A stretch of 64,000 bases of DNA from Janthinobacterium sp. TND4EL3 (GCF_900156175.1 NZ_FTMV01000011.1:62001-126000); one strand, 5' to 3'; positions 28,955-38,534 are shown, numbered from the stretch's first letter. A program made the numbers and translations. The notes: generated from the sequence alone by a model not told the origin.

Positions 28955-30058
28955 ATGCGCTTGCCCCGTAGTACCCATCCCTATCTTGCCCTGCGGCTGC
29001 GCCTGGCCCATCATGCTTTGCTGCAATTTGCCGCCAGCGTGACCAGTTCCGTGGAAATCTTCTTTTTCCTGGCCGGCCCGGTGCTGCTCGGCCTGCTCAG
29101 CGTCATCGCCCTGCCCGGCTTTCTCGCCATGAGCCAGCCCTGGCCCGCCGCCCTGGCCATCGTCGGCACGCAAGCCCTGCTCACCTGCCTGCCCGCCTGG
29201 CTGCTGCGCAAGCGATTGCTGCCGGCGCATACCGCCGCCTGGCTGCGCCAGCTGCCCTTGCCGCCGCGCCTGCGCTGGCAAGCCGATATCGCCGTGGCCG
29301 GCCTGCTGATGCTGCCGCTGGGCCTCGCGTATGCCGTTTCCACCGCCATCTGGCTGCTGCAGTCGCCGCCGTGGCTGCGCCCGGTTGCCGCGGCCGGCAT
29401 TGCCGCCACCGTCGCCGCCTGGCTGCTGGCCTGGCTGCTGACGACGCTCATCGTGGCCCGGCGCCTGCGCGCGCCGCGCCCCGCACAAAGGGCGCGCCCG
29501 CCCACGATGACGGCCTATGTGCCGCGCCAGCCCCGCTGGTCCACCCTGTTCCTGTGGCGCCAGCTGTTCTGGCTGCCGTTCTGGCGCAACGAGAATGTGA
29601 TCGGCATCCAGCAAAGCGTGCTGCTGGCCACGGCCGGCGCCAGCATGCTGGCCTGGCTGCTGCGCATGCCCCTCGTGCCCGCACCGCTGCTCGGTCTGCT
29701 GGCTAGCGCCAGCCTCGTCATCGTGACGGACCGGGGCGACAAGGCCGTGCGCGAGCAGATCGCCGTGCTGCGCCCCGTACTGAACGCCTGGCCCCTGGCC
29801 AGCACGACACTGACGCGCCTGGCCTGCGCGGCCAGCCTGCTGCCCGCCTTCGCCGTGCTGCTGGCAGGCGCTTTCTTGCTCTACAACATCAACCCCGCCG
29901 CCTTGCAGCAGCGCGTCACCAGCGTGTATGCGCTCACGGCCGGCGCGGCCCTGCTGGCCATCGTCGGCCTGCCCCGCCTCACGGCGCGGGGGCGGGTCGC
30001 CCTGGTCATTTTCTCCATCCTTGCCTTGAGCGCCATCGGAAGCGAATTATGGAATTGA
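28955..30058 (+). CDS. Putative ABC transporter membrane subunit
   Basis: This encodes 367 residues, mostly hydrophobic, with about eight membrane segments (for example SVEIFFFLAGPVLLGLLSVIAL, ADIAVAGLLMLPLGLAYAV, AAAGIAATVAAWLLAWLLTTL, FAVLLAGAFLLYNI). I do not recognise a named family. The role follows from context: its last 10 bases overlap an ATP-binding protein gene, so the pair probably forms a transporter of the ABC-2/exporter style. The sequence is very rich in Leu, Ala and Pro. The start ATG at 28955 lies just after the tRNA terminator and has only a weak ribosome site. Confidence 0.65.
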   Translation: MRLPRSTHPYLALRLRLAHHALLQFAASVTSSVEIFFFLAGPVLLGLLSVIALPGFLAMSQPWPAALAIVGTQALLTCLPAWLLRKRLLPAHTAAWLRQLPLPPRLRWQADIAVAGLLMLPLGLAYAVSTAIWLLQSPPWLRPVAAAGIAATVAAWLLAWLLTTLIVARRLRAPRPAQRARPPTMTAYVPRQPRWSTLFLWRQLFWLPFWRNENVIGIQQSVLLATAGASMLAWLLRMPLVPAPLLGLLASASLVIVTDRGDKAVREQIAVLRPVLNAWPLASTTLTRLACAASLLPAFAVLLAGAFLLYNINPAALQQRVTSVYALTAGAALLAIVGLPRLTARGRVALVIFSILALSAIGSELWN

Positions 30059-30675
30059 AGCTGCCCTCTCCCGTGCTGCACGTCGAGCACCTCGATTTTC
30101 ACTTCCCCACGCACAGCGTCTTCCAGCGGTTCAACCAGCAATTCGGTCCCGGCGTCACCTGGCTGCGCGGCGCGAACGGCGCCGGCAAGACGACCCTGCT
30201 GAAACTGGCGGGCGGCGCCCTGCTGCCCGCGCGCGGCGCCATCCGCCTGAACGATATCGACAGCGGCTTCATGCCGCTGGCCTACCGCGCGCTCGCCTTC
30301 TATTGCGGCGGCGATGCGCCCGCCCTGCCCTGGCTGCAGGTGCACGAGTTTCTCGACCTGCACCTGGCCCTGTACCCGGGCAGCGACCAGGCCCTGCTGA
30401 ACGACGAGCTGAGCGCGTTTTCCCTGCTGCCGACCTTGCAGCAAAGCATCACCGCCCTGTCCCTGGGCCAGCATAAAAAACTGCAACTGGCGCTGGCCCT
30501 GGCCTTGCCCGTGCGCCTGCTGCTGATCGACGAACCGTTCAACGGCCTCGACGCGGCCGCCATGGCGCACCTGCGCGCGCGCCTGGCCGAGCCGGACCGC
30601 CTGGCGCGCCAGTGCATCGTGCTGACCAGCCACCTGGCGCCGGACGTGCCGCTGGCGGCAACGGTGGAAATATAG
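30049..30675 (+). CDS. ABC transporter ATP-binding protein, small form
   Basis: This is a 208-residue ATPase partner of the preceding membrane protein. Walker A GANGAGKTT at about residues 43-51, a divergent signature ALSLGQHKKLQLALALALP (LSLGQ in place of LSGGQ), Walker B LLLIDEPFNGLD and a switch region LTSHLAP. The compact size is similar to CcmA-like exporter ATPases. The substrate is unknown. The ATG overlaps the upstream gene by 10 bases, which indicates translational coupling. A CzcE-like gene follows after 134 bases, probably a separate unit. Confidence 0.82.
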   Translation: MELKLPSPVLHVEHLDFHFPTHSVFQRFNQQFGPGVTWLRGANGAGKTTLLKLAGGALLPARGAIRLNDIDSGFMPLAYRALAFYCGGDAPALPWLQVHEFLDLHLALYPGSDQALLNDELSAFSLLPTLQQSITALSLGQHKKLQLALALALPVRLLLIDEPFNGLDAAAMAHLRARLAEPDRLARQCIVLTSHLAPDVPLAATVEI

Positions 30676-30809
30676 ACAGAAAATACAGCTTTGCAGATCG
30701 GCCAAGGACAGCTTACGATGCCGTGTTGCAAAAACCGGCGATCCCGGTGCAGCCACGACGACAACACGGCGCGCTTATTCGGCGCGCCAGGCTTATTCTT
30801 GGAGAAATC

Positions 30810-31157
30810 ATGTTGAACACCCACCGCAGCGCCCTGGCCATCCTGTGCGCCGCCCTCACCACCGTTGCCGCCCCGGCCCTCGCGGCCGGCCCCACGGGCA
30901 CGGCCGCCGACTATGGCAGCAGCGCCCCGCACGCCGCCGCCCAGCGCAGCATCGAACTGCAGCCCGACACGCGCCACATCAACGTCACGCGCGGCGAAAC
31001 CGTCACCATCGTGCGCGCCGGCCAGCGTTTTACGTGGCATGTGCAAACTTTTAACCATCAAACGACATTCGCCCTGGCCGAGATCGCGCCGAAAGACATG
31101 CCCGTCGATGGCGTGCAGGTGTATGTCGCCGCCAACCCGCTGTACACGGGCAGCTAA
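30810..31157 (+). CDS. CzcE-family periplasmic copper/heavy-metal-binding protein
   Basis: This is a 115-residue secreted protein. The signal peptide is ALAILCAALTTVAAPALA. The mature core GTAADYGSSAP, IELQPDTRHINVTRGETVTIVRAGQRFTWHVQTF, FALAEIAP and VQVYVAANPLY follows the CzcE pattern (DYG, T-x-x-VNVT-x-GETV, FTW, L-x-x-IAP, V-x-VYV). CzcE of Cupriavidus binds copper in the periplasm. No czc efflux genes are adjacent, so here it is a stand-alone metal-binding protein. GGAGAA precedes the ATG at 30810. Confidence 0.75.
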   Translation: MLNTHRSALAILCAALTTVAAPALAAGPTGTAADYGSSAPHAAAQRSIELQPDTRHINVTRGETVTIVRAGQRFTWHVQTFNHQTTFALAEIAPKDMPVDGVQVYVAANPLYTGS

Positions 31158-31172
31158 GTTTCCTCTACGCAT

Positions 31173-31213
31173 AAAAAAACCGGAAGGGCCTCGCGGCCGT
31201 TCCGGTTTTTTTT
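31173..31213. terminator. Bidirectional terminator between czcE-like gene and ahpF
   Basis: AAAAAAACCGGA and TCCGGTTTTTTT flank an inner GC-rich GGCC/GGCC hairpin. It can end both convergent transcripts. Confidence 0.88.
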
Positions 31214-31225
31214 CAGCGTGAAGAG

Positions 31226-32821
31226 TTACGCCGTCAATGCTTCTTTCGCGGCGGACTCGTCGACCACTTCCTCGTCATCCGAGCGGATCAGGTGGTCAAA
31301 GGCGGACAGGGCTGCCTTGGCGCCTTCGCCGGTGGCGATGATGATCTGCTTGTACGGCACCGTGGTGACGTCGCCGGCCGCAAACACGCCGGGGATCGAG
31401 GTCTGGCCGCGGGCGTCCACTTCGATTTCGCCGTGGCGCGAAAGGGCGACCGTGCCCTTGAGCCACTCCGTGTTCGGCACCAGGCCGATTTGCACGAACA
31501 CGCCTTCCAGTTCGACCTTCTTCGACTCGCCGCTGATGCGGTCCGTGTAGGAGAGGCCATTGACGATCTTGCCGTCGCCGTGGATCTCGGTGGTCTGCGC
31601 CGACGTGATCACGGTCACGTTGGGCAGGCTGTGCAGCTTGCGCTGGAGCACCGCATCGGCGCGCAGTTCCGCGCCGAACTCGATCAGGGTCACGTGTTTC
31701 ACGAGGCCGGCCAGGTCGATCGCCGCTTCCACGCCCGAGTTGCCGCCGCCGATCACGGCCACGCGCTTGCCCTTGAACAAGGGACCGTCGCAGTGCGGGC
31801 AGTAGGCGACACCGTGGTTGCGGTATTCCTTCTCGCCCGGCACGTTGATTTCGCGCCAGCGGGCGCCGGTGGCCAGGATGACGGTCTTGGCTTTGAGCAC
31901 GGCGCCAGTCGCCGTTTCAATCTCGATCAGCTTGCCTGGCGTCAACTTCGCGGCGCGCTGCGTATTCATGATGTCGACGTCGTATTCCTTGACGTGCTGT
32001 TCCAGCGCCACGGCGAACTTCGGACCATCGGTTTCCTTGACGGAAATAAAGTTTTCGATCGCCAGGGTATCGAGCACCTGGCCGCCGAAACGCTCGGCCA
32101 GCACGCCCGTGTTGATGCCCTTGCGGGCCGCGTAGATCGCCGCTGCCGCGCCGGCAGGGCCGCCGCCGACGATCAGCACGTCAAACACGTCTTTCTTGCT
32201 CAACGCTGCCGCCTGGCGTGCGCCGGCGTTGGTGTCGAGCTTGGCGAGGATTTCCTCGACATTCGTGCGTCCCTGGCCAAAGTGCTGGCCATTCAAGAAC
32301 ATCATCGGCACGGCCATGATCTGGCGTTCTTCCACTTCTTGCGGGAACACGCCGCCATCGATGGTGGTGACCTTGATGCGCGGGTTGATCACGGCCATGG
32401 CATTCAAGGCCTGCACCACTTCCGGGCAGTTATGGCAGGAGAGCGAAATAAACGTTTCAAACTCGTAATCGCCGTCGAGGTTGCGGATCTGCTCGATCAC
32501 GGCATCGTCGAACTTGATGGTGTGGCCGCCCACTTGCAGCAGCGCCAGCACCAGCGAGGTAAATTCGTGGCCCAGCGGCACACCGGCGAAACGCACGCCG
32601 ATGTCGGAGCCGGTACGGTTGATGCTGAACGACGGAACCCGTACGCCAGCGTCAAGGCGCTCGACCAGCGTGATCTTGTCGCTCAACAGGACTATTTCCT
32701 GGAGCAATTCCTTCATCTCGCGGGCTTTTGCGCTGTCATCGAGAGAAGCGACCAGCTCAAGCGGATACACCACTTTTTCCAGGTAGGATTTCAGTTGGGT
32801 TTTGAGGGTTGCGTCTAACAT
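31226..32821 (-). CDS. ahpF: Alkyl hydroperoxide reductase subunit F
   Basis: This is a 531-residue flavoprotein that passes electrons from NADH to AhpC. The N-terminal tandem thioredoxin-like domain carries SCHNCPEV (CxxC). Then come the FAD-binding [17 protein letters not shown], the redox-active [14 protein letters not shown], the NADH-binding [16 protein letters not shown] and the C-terminal FAD motif [19 protein letters not shown]. All catalytic cysteines are present. It follows ahpC by 96 bases on the same strand and ends at a strong terminator, so the pair is probably one OxyR-controlled unit. Confidence 0.97.
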   Translation of the reverse strand: MLDATLKTQLKSYLEKVVYPLELVASLDDSAKAREMKELLQEIVLLSDKITLVERLDAGVRVPSFSINRTGSDIGVRFAGVPLGHEFTSLVLALLQVGGHTIKFDDAVIEQIRNLDGDYEFETFISLSCHNCPEVVQALNAMAVINPRIKVTTIDGGVFPQEVEERQIMAVPMMFLNGQHFGQGRTNVEEILAKLDTNAGARQAAALSKKDVFDVLIVGGGPAGAAAAIYAARKGINTGVLAERFGGQVLDTLAIENFISVKETDGPKFAVALEQHVKEYDVDIMNTQRAAKLTPGKLIEIETATGAVLKAKTVILATGARWREINVPGEKEYRNHGVAYCPHCDGPLFKGKRVAVIGGGNSGVEAAIDLAGLVKHVTLIEFGAELRADAVLQRKLHSLPNVTVITSAQTTEIHGDGKIVNGLSYTDRISGESKKVELEGVFVQIGLVPNTEWLKGTVALSRHGEIEVDARGQTSIPGVFAAGDVTTVPYKQIIIATGEGAKAALSAFDHLIRSDDEEVVDESAAKEALTA

Positions 32822-32917
32822 GCTTTTCTTCCTTTACAAATATTTAGGCGTATGCCGGGCCGGACGCCCGGTCCGGCATCGCGGTAACTACTTGTTTGCT
32901 ACGTCGTGCATCGAGAC

Positions 32918-33481
32918 TTAGATCTTGCCGACCAGGTCCAGCGATGGGGTCAGCGTTGCGGCGCCTTCCGTCCATTTTGCCGGGCACACTTCGCCTGGGT
33001 GGGAAGCCACGTACTGGGCGGCTTTGACTTTGCGCAACAGTTCTGCTGCGTCACGGCCGATGCCGTTGTCATGCACTTCCAGCACTTTGATGAAGCCGTC
33101 CGGATTGATGACGAAAGTGCCGCGCAGTGCCAGGCCTTCTTCTTCGATCATGACTTCGAAGTTGCGCGACAGGGCGCCGGTCGGGTCGCCGATCAGTGCG
33201 TATTGCACTTTCTTGATCGCGTCCGAGGTGTCGTGCCATGCCTTGTGCGCGAAGTGGGTGTCGGTCGAGATGCCGTACACGTCGACGCCCAGCTTCTGGA
33301 ACTCGGCGTGGTGATCGGCCAGGTCTTCCAGTTCGGTTGGGCAAACGAAGGTGAAGTCGGCTGGGTAGAACACGAATACCGACCACTTGCCTTTCAGGGA
33401 CGCTTCCGTCAGGTCGACGAATTTGCCATTGTGGTATGCGGTTGCCTTGAATGGTTTAACTTGGGTATTGATGAGCGACAT
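32918..33481 (-). CDS. ahpC: Alkyl hydroperoxide reductase subunit C (peroxiredoxin)
   Basis: This is a 187-residue typical 2-Cys peroxiredoxin that reduces hydrogen peroxide and organic peroxides in the cytoplasm. The peroxidatic cysteine lies in [10 protein letters not shown] and the resolving cysteine in GEVCPAKW near the C-terminus. AGAGGAA is 4 bases upstream of the ATG at 33479-33481. A promoter (TTGCAT, 16 bases, TACACT on the minus strand) and an OxyR-like site lie just upstream, which predicts induction by peroxide. Confidence 0.98.
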   Translation of the reverse strand: MSLINTQVKPFKATAYHNGKFVDLTEASLKGKWSVFVFYPADFTFVCPTELEDLADHHAEFQKLGVDVYGISTDTHFAHKAWHDTSDAIKKVQYALIGDPTGALSRNFEVMIEEEGLALRGTFVINPDGFIKVLEVHDNGIGRDAAELLRKVKAAQYVASHPGEVCPAKWTEGAATLTPSLDLVGKI

Positions 33482-33517
33482 TTCATTTCCTCTCGTGTGG
33501 TGAATCAGTAAGACTCT

Positions 33518-33545
33518 AGTGTAAGGGGTTTTAACCCATATGCAA
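33518..33545 (-). promoter_or_regulatory. ahpC promoter
   Basis: Minus-strand TTGCAT (33540-33545) and TACACT (33518-33523) are separated by 16 bases and lie 37-64 bases upstream of the ahpC start. Confidence 0.55.
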
Positions 33546-33546
33546 A

Positions 33547-33583
33547 ATTGATTGTCACAATAGTTTCAATTGGTTTTAGCTAT
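33547..33583. promoter_or_regulatory. OxyR-type binding site upstream of ahpC
   Basis: Four tetranucleotides, each separated by exactly seven bases: ATTG, CAAT, ATTG, CTAT on the plus strand. On the minus strand this reads ATAG-N7-CAAT-N7-ATTG-N7-CAAT, close to the OxyR consensus ATAG-N7-CTAT repeated twice. It abuts the -35 element, the usual position for activation. Confidence 0.65.
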
Positions 33584-33668
33584 CATGACGCCATGGGAAC
33601 TCCATGATAGGCAGTTCCCACGGGATTGAACAGCGACAACAAGGTATCCCCTTGCTGCCGCCGGGTCT

Positions 33669-34067
33669 TTAATTTTTCAACTCTTCCGGTACTTTGCCGC
33701 CGTTTTCCGCCAGCTTGATCATCACCTGGCGGTGCAGCCAGATATTCATGCTGGCCGAATCGTTGGTGTCGCCCGTGAAATGCAGCTCTTGCGCCAGTTC
33801 CTTGCGCGAGGCCAGGCTGCTGTCGAGTTGAAGCAGTTTCATCAGGTCGACGATGGACGTGCGCCAATTGAGTTTTTCCGCGTTCTTGCTGGCCAGGTCG
33901 ACCAGCACCACTTCCACGTCGACGACCGGCACGGCGGCGGCCGGTGCAGGCGCTGCCGCCGGTGCGGCCGCCGCTGGCGCGTCGGTGGCGGCCGCTGGCG
34001 TGGCTGCCGGGGCGGCGTCGGATGAATGGTGGAAGATCTTGTTGTAGATATTGCTGAAAATGCCCAT
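33669..34067 (-). CDS. DUF3597 domain protein
   Basis: This encodes 132 residues. It starts MGIFSNIYNKIFHHS and has a low-complexity Ala/Pro linker at about residues 17-46, then a helical domain (VDVEVVLVDLASKNAEKLNWRTSIVDLMKLLQLDSSLASRKELAQELH, then NIWLHRQVMIKLAENGGKVPEEL) that I recognise as the DUF3597 pattern, similar to small domains in cell-wall-related proteins. Function is unknown. There is no signal peptide. It has its own promoter region of about 180 bases shared with nothing obvious. Confidence 0.72.
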   Translation of the reverse strand: MGIFSNIYNKIFHHSSDAAPAATPAAATDAPAAAAPAAAPAPAAAVPVVDVEVVLVDLASKNAEKLNWRTSIVDLMKLLQLDSSLASRKELAQELHFTGDTNDSASMNIWLHRQVMIKLAENGGKVPEELKN

Positions 34068-34245
34068 GAGGTCACCTCGAGTTGAGTGAATGGAAGAAGA
34101 GTTGCCTGCGCGCCCGGTTCACATGTGGCGAACCGGTGACAGCTGGAGCCGGGCGCAGGCGCCAGCCCGTCGAGTATAAGCCCGTTCAGGCCGGGAGCCC
34201 TGTCCCGCAGGCTTGCGTAAAATCTGGTGGCAGTGCGTGCCTGTT

Positions 34246-37083
34246 TCAAGGGGGCAAGGGCCGCCTGGCCTGCAGCAGCGCGTCGAACGCCTCGATGGCC
34301 AGCGGCGGTGCAAACAACTGGCCTTGGGCGTAATCGCAGTCTATGCCCAGCAGCAACACGCGCTGCGCTTCCGTCTCCACCCCTTCGGCGATGACGCGCA
34401 AGCCCAGCTTGTGCGCCACGCCGATGATGGCCTCGCACAGGGCCAGCTCGGTGGCAGCGGGCGCCAGCTTGCGGATCAGGGCGCCGTCGATCTTCAGGTA
34501 ATCGATGGCGCACTGCTGCAATTGCGTCAGCGAAGCATGGCCGCTGCCGAAATCGTCGAGGGCGATCTGCACGCCCGCTGCGCGCAAATGCTGGAGACGC
34601 TGCGCCATGCCGCTGCCCAGCAGCACGTCCTCGCGCACGTCCAGCACGACGGCCGAGGCCGGCACACCGAGGGCCGCCAGCTGGCGCAGCCAGGTGCCGG
34701 GCGCTTCCGCCTCGCGCTGCAGCTCCAGCGGCGACATATTGATGCACAGCTGCAAGTCCTCCCCGCTGGCGTGGCCGGCCGCGCGCCAGCGCAGCAGTTG
34801 CGCGGCCGCCACCTGCTGCACCCAGTCGCCGATGTCCGCGATCAGGCCGCTGCTTTCGGCCAGGGCAAGAAAATCGGGCGGCGCCACGAGGCCGCGCTGC
34901 GGATGCTGCCAGCGCAGCAAGGCTTCCGCCTTGACGATGCGGCCGCCCCGCAATTCGACGATGGGCTGGTAGAGCAGCCGCAGCTGCTGCTCGCGCAGGG
35001 CCGTGCGCAAGTCCGCCCCCAGGCGCATGCGGTTGACGGCCGCCACCTGCAGCGCGGGCGTGAAGTAACTGTAGCGGTTGCGTCCCGCCCCTTTCGACAC
35101 ATACATGGCCTGGTCCGCATGCTTGAGCAAATCCTCGATGGTGGCCGCGTCATCGGGATACAGGGTGATGCCGATCGAGGCCGAGACGAAGGCCTGCTCC
35201 TGCCCCAGCACGAAGGGCGCCAGCAAGCCGTCGAGGATTTGCCGCGCGATGCGGTCCACCTGCTGCAGGTCGTCGAGGTCGGACAGGATCACCGTGAATT
35301 CATCGCCGCCCAGGCGCGCCACCGTATCCGTCTCGCGCACGCCCACGCGGATGCGCCGCGCCGCCTCGATCAGCAGGATGTCGCCCTGGTGGTGGCCGAG
35401 GGTGTCGTTGACCTCCTTGAAATGGTCAAGGTCGATGAACAGGATGGCCACGCGACTCGCATCGCGCCGGCCCTGGGCCAGCGCCAGGCGCAGGCGCTCG
35501 TGGAACATGCGGCGGTTCGGTAGTTGCGTCAGGGTATCGAAATTGGCTTGCTGCCAGATCAGCGCTTCGGATTGCCGCTTGTCCGTCACGTCTTCCAGCA
35601 TGCACAGGTGGTGCGGGCCGCCATGGCGCATCGTGTCGATGGCCGTCACCGAGGCGTCGACCCAGACGATGGCGCCGTCGGGGCGCACGATGCGCTTGGC
35701 GTGGCGAAAGCCGCGCAGGCGCCGCGCCAGCAGCTGCGCCACCTGCTCCTGCTCGCCCGCCACGTCGTCGGGATGGCTGATCTCCATCCAGCTCGACCGT
35801 TTCATGTGCTCCAGGCTGCGCCCGGCGATGGCGAGATAGCGCGGATTGATGTCGATAAACTGCCCGCTCAGGGTATCGATCAGGGCGATGCCCATGGGCG
35901 CTTCCTCGAACATGGTGCGAAAACGCAATTCCCCCTGGCGGATGGTTTCTTCCGTGCGGCGGCGTTCGCGCGCCAGGTTGCTGAAGTGGAAGGCTGCCGA
36001 CACGGCCAGCAGGCCGCCCGCCACGCCCAGCGACAGGTACAGCCCGCCCAGGTCGGCGCCGGGAACGGGGCGATACAAAAAGCCCTGGTAGGCGCTGCTG
36101 TCCGTGGCCTTGCGCGGCAGCACGCCCATGGCGGCATAGGTATCGGCGATATGCTGCCAGCGCTGGGGATTCATGTAGCCGAGTTCCACCAGCACGGGCT
36201 GCAGCAGCAGTTCCATCTGCTGTGCCTCGTACAGCAGGTGGGCGCTGTCGTGGCGCTGGCTGTATTTGACGCGGATCAACTGCGCCATTTCCTCGCGGTG
36301 GGCCATCGCATATTGCCAGCCGCGCAGGCTGGCCGCGCGGAACGCTTTCACGCGCTCGGGATGGCGGCGCAATTCATGCTCGCTGGTAAACAGGTTGTCG
36401 CCGTAGAAATCGATGCCGGCCGTGCGCGGCGTGAACTGATAATAGGAAAAACCGGCCCGGTCCAGGTAGTCGGGCTCGTTGGTGGAATAGGCGGCAATCG
36501 CCTCGACCTTGCCATTGATCAAATCGTCGATCCGGTGGCTGGGCGGCAAGCGCCGCAGGCTGGCCCCGTCAACGCCCATTTTTCGCAGGAAGAGCGAGAC
36601 TTCATCGGAAGCGGCCGGCACATCCGCAGGCGAACCGAGCATCACGGCAGCGCCCGCCAGCCGGCGCACATCCGGCGCGCCGCCATGCTGGCGCATCAGC
36701 AGCACGCTGGGCGAATGCTGGAACACGACGGCCAGCACCACCAAAGGCTTGCCGGCCAGGCGGCTCAGCAAGAGGCTGCTGTTGCCCACGCCATACTCGG
36801 CCTGGCCCGCCAGCACGACCGCCTCGCTGCGCTTGCCGTCACCGCCCTCGCGCAGCTGCACGTCCAGGCCCGCCTCGCGGTAATAGCCCTGCTCGATGGC
36901 CGCGTAATAGCCGGCAAACTGGAATTGATGGGTAAAGCTCAGCTGCAGGACGACGCGCTCCAGCGCCCGGGCCGGTGTCGCCCAGCAATACAGCAGCGCC
37001 AGCAGGGCCAGGCAGCCGAGCACCCGCCTGCCTGCATGCGGCGGCCAGGGGAGTCGGAAAGCGCGGGCTGCTTCCATCGGCAT
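34246..37083 (-). CDS. Periplasmic-binding-domain sensor with PAS, GGDEF and EAL domains
   Basis: This is a 945-residue membrane protein for cyclic-di-GMP turnover. After a signal/anchor helix (LGCLALLALLYCWATPARA) comes an NMT1/THI5-like substrate-binding domain (about residues 45-330: LSFTHQFQFAGYYAAIEQGYYREAGLDV), a membrane helix near 345-370, a PAS domain (about 385-500), a GGDEF domain with intact RLGGDEF at 592-596 and an RETD inhibitory site five residues before, and an EAL domain with EAL at 720-722. In EAL, Asn of INMSP, DDFG, DYLKIDG and AEGVETE are present, but the usual LEITE reads LDVRE, with Asp815 in place of the first metal-binding Glu. Diguanylate cyclase activity is likely; phosphodiesterase activity is uncertain. 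Confidence 0.88.
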   Translation of the reverse strand: MPMEAARAFRLPWPPHAGRRVLGCLALLALLYCWATPARALERVVLQLSFTHQFQFAGYYAAIEQGYYREAGLDVQLREGGDGKRSEAVVLAGQAEYGVGNSSLLLSRLAGKPLVVLAVVFQHSPSVLLMRQHGGAPDVRRLAGAAVMLGSPADVPAASDEVSLFLRKMGVDGASLRRLPPSHRIDDLINGKVEAIAAYSTNEPDYLDRAGFSYYQFTPRTAGIDFYGDNLFTSEHELRRHPERVKAFRAASLRGWQYAMAHREEMAQLIRVKYSQRHDSAHLLYEAQQMELLLQPVLVELGYMNPQRWQHIADTYAAMGVLPRKATDSSAYQGFLYRPVPGADLGGLYLSLGVAGGLLAVSAAFHFSNLARERRRTEETIRQGELRFRTMFEEAPMGIALIDTLSGQFIDINPRYLAIAGRSLEHMKRSSWMEISHPDDVAGEQEQVAQLLARRLRGFRHAKRIVRPDGAIVWVDASVTAIDTMRHGGPHHLCMLEDVTDKRQSEALIWQQANFDTLTQLPNRRMFHERLRLALAQGRRDASRVAILFIDLDHFKEVNDTLGHHQGDILLIEAARRIRVGVRETDTVARLGGDEFTVILSDLDDLQQVDRIARQILDGLLAPFVLGQEQAFVSASIGITLYPDDAATIEDLLKHADQAMYVSKGAGRNRYSYFTPALQVAAVNRMRLGADLRTALREQQLRLLYQPIVELRGGRIVKAEALLRWQHPQRGLVAPPDFLALAESSGLIADIGDWVQQVAAAQLLRWRAAGHASGEDLQLCINMSPLELQREAEAPGTWLRQLAALGVPASAVVLDVREDVLLGSGMAQRLQHLRAAGVQIALDDFGSGHASLTQLQQCAIDYLKIDGALIRKLAPAATELALCEAIIGVAHKLGLRVIAEGVETEAQRVLLLGIDCDYAQGQLFAPPLAIEAFDALLQARRPLPP

Positions 37084-37228
37084 GGCAGGAAACCATCGAA
37101 GCCTGCCGAGCTGGCAGGGGTCAGGTTATTGTAGCGGCTATTCCGCCGCGCCTTTTGCCGATGGATAATTATTTCTCTGAAAACAATAACGTTGCGGTTT
37201 TTGGCAAACAATCTGACAATAGTTTGCG

Positions 37229-37621
37229 CTAGAACACGACGCCAGCCACCAGAATGATGTTGGCATACGGACTGCACTCGCCCGTGCGCACGATGGCGCG
37301 CGCGCCCTTGCTCAATTGCTTGAACTCGTCATGCGTCACCTGGCGCGCATCGGGCAGGGACAAGGCCGCCACCTGGGCCGCCATGGCCGGATTGTGCTGC
37401 GGCAATTCGCTGGCCAGCAAATGGTATTCCACCTGCATTTCACTCAGTACGGTGTTCACCGTATCGATGAAGCCGGGTATGCCGCGCGTCAGGGCCAGGT
37501 CGATCAGGGGCACGCCCGGCTGCGACGGCAGGCCCGCGTCGCCGATGACGAGCATGTCGCCATGGCCCAGCGAAGCGATCATTTGCGACAGAGCAATATT
37601 GAGCAGCGGTGATTTTTTCAT
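37229..37621 (-). CDS. rbsD: D-ribose pyranase
   Basis: This is a 130-residue cytoplasmic enzyme that interconverts pyranose and furanose forms of ribose so RbsK can phosphorylate it. The start MKKSPLLNIALSQMIASLGHGDMLVIGDAGLP carries the catalytic His20, and the C-terminal RTGECSPYANIILVAGVVF with Tyr is conserved. Length is typical (about 130-139). It is the last gene of the ribose operon, 4 bases after rbsK. Confidence 0.96.
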   Translation of the reverse strand: MKKSPLLNIALSQMIASLGHGDMLVIGDAGLPSQPGVPLIDLALTRGIPGFIDTVNTVLSEMQVEYHLLASELPQHNPAMAAQVAALSLPDARQVTHDEFKQLSKGARAIVRTGECSPYANIILVAGVVF

Positions 37622-37625
37622 GGTC

Positions 37626-38534
37626 TCAGAACAGCTCGTGCAGGTGGGGAATCGAGGTTTGCGCGCCGGGCTTGGTCACGCTCCAGGCGGCAGCGCGCTG
37701 GCCTTGTTGAATCGCTTCCGCCTCGTCCATGCCGGACGCCAGGCCCGCCACAAAACCGCCGATGAAGGTGTCGCCGGCAGCCGTCGTGTCGACGGCTTGC
37801 ACCACTTCGGCCGGAAAGGTGAAATCGCCGCCATACAGGGCCGCATGCACGCCCTTGGAACCCAGGGTGATGATGACGTTGTCGCTGCCCAGCTTTTGCA
37901 GCGCGGCCGCCAGCGCCTTGGCGTCCGCGCCTTCCGGGCTGACGCCGGCCAGCATGGCCGCCTCGATTTCATTCGGAATCAGGTAGTCGACCAGTTCCAG
38001 CACGCCGTCCGGCAGGCTGGCCGCCGGGGCCGGGTTCAGCACCACGGTCTTGCCCAGCGAGCGGGCCAGTTGAATCGCGTGCACGACGGTGGCCATCGGC
38101 GTTTCCAGCTGCAGCACGACGATATCGGCCTGCTCGATCAGCGCCCTGGCCGCGTCGATGTGCGCGGGGCTCAATAAATCGTTGGCGCCGCCGGCGATCA
38201 CGATGCTGTTCTGGCCCTTGTCGTCGACGAGGATGGAGGCGATGCCGGACGCCACGCCCGGCAAGGTCGTGACGTGGCTGTCGATGATGCCGTCGCCCAC
38301 GAGGGCCGCGCGCAACGTAGCGCCAAAGGCGTCATCGCCCACGCAGCCGATCATGGCCACTTGCTGGGCGCCCGCCACCTTGCCGCTCAGGCGCGCGCAG
38401 GCCACGGCCTGATTGGCGCCCTTGCCGCCAGGAATGGTTCTAAAGGCGCCGCCCGTCAGGGTTTCGCCGGGGAGGGGCATGCGCGGCACGCGCAAGACCA
38501 AGTCCATATTGATGCTGCCGATAACCACGATCAT
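37626..38534 (-). CDS. rbsK: Ribokinase
   Basis: This is a 302-residue PfkB-family kinase that makes ribose 5-phosphate. Substrate motif GGKGANQAVACARL is near the N-terminus, and the ATP/anion-hole motif DTTAAGDTFIGGFVAGLA with catalytic Asp is at about residues 247-264. The ATG overlaps the rbsR stop by four bases, so translation is coupled. Confidence 0.96.
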   Translation of the reverse strand: MIVVIGSINMDLVLRVPRMPLPGETLTGGAFRTIPGGKGANQAVACARLSGKVAGAQQVAMIGCVGDDAFGATLRAALVGDGIIDSHVTTLPGVASGIASILVDDKGQNSIVIAGGANDLLSPAHIDAARALIEQADIVVLQLETPMATVVHAIQLARSLGKTVVLNPAPAASLPDGVLELVDYLIPNEIEAAMLAGVSPEGADAKALAAALQKLGSDNVIITLGSKGVHAALYGGDFTFPAEVVQAVDTTAAGDTFIGGFVAGLASGMDEAEAIQQGQRAAAWSVTKPGAQTSIPHLHELF

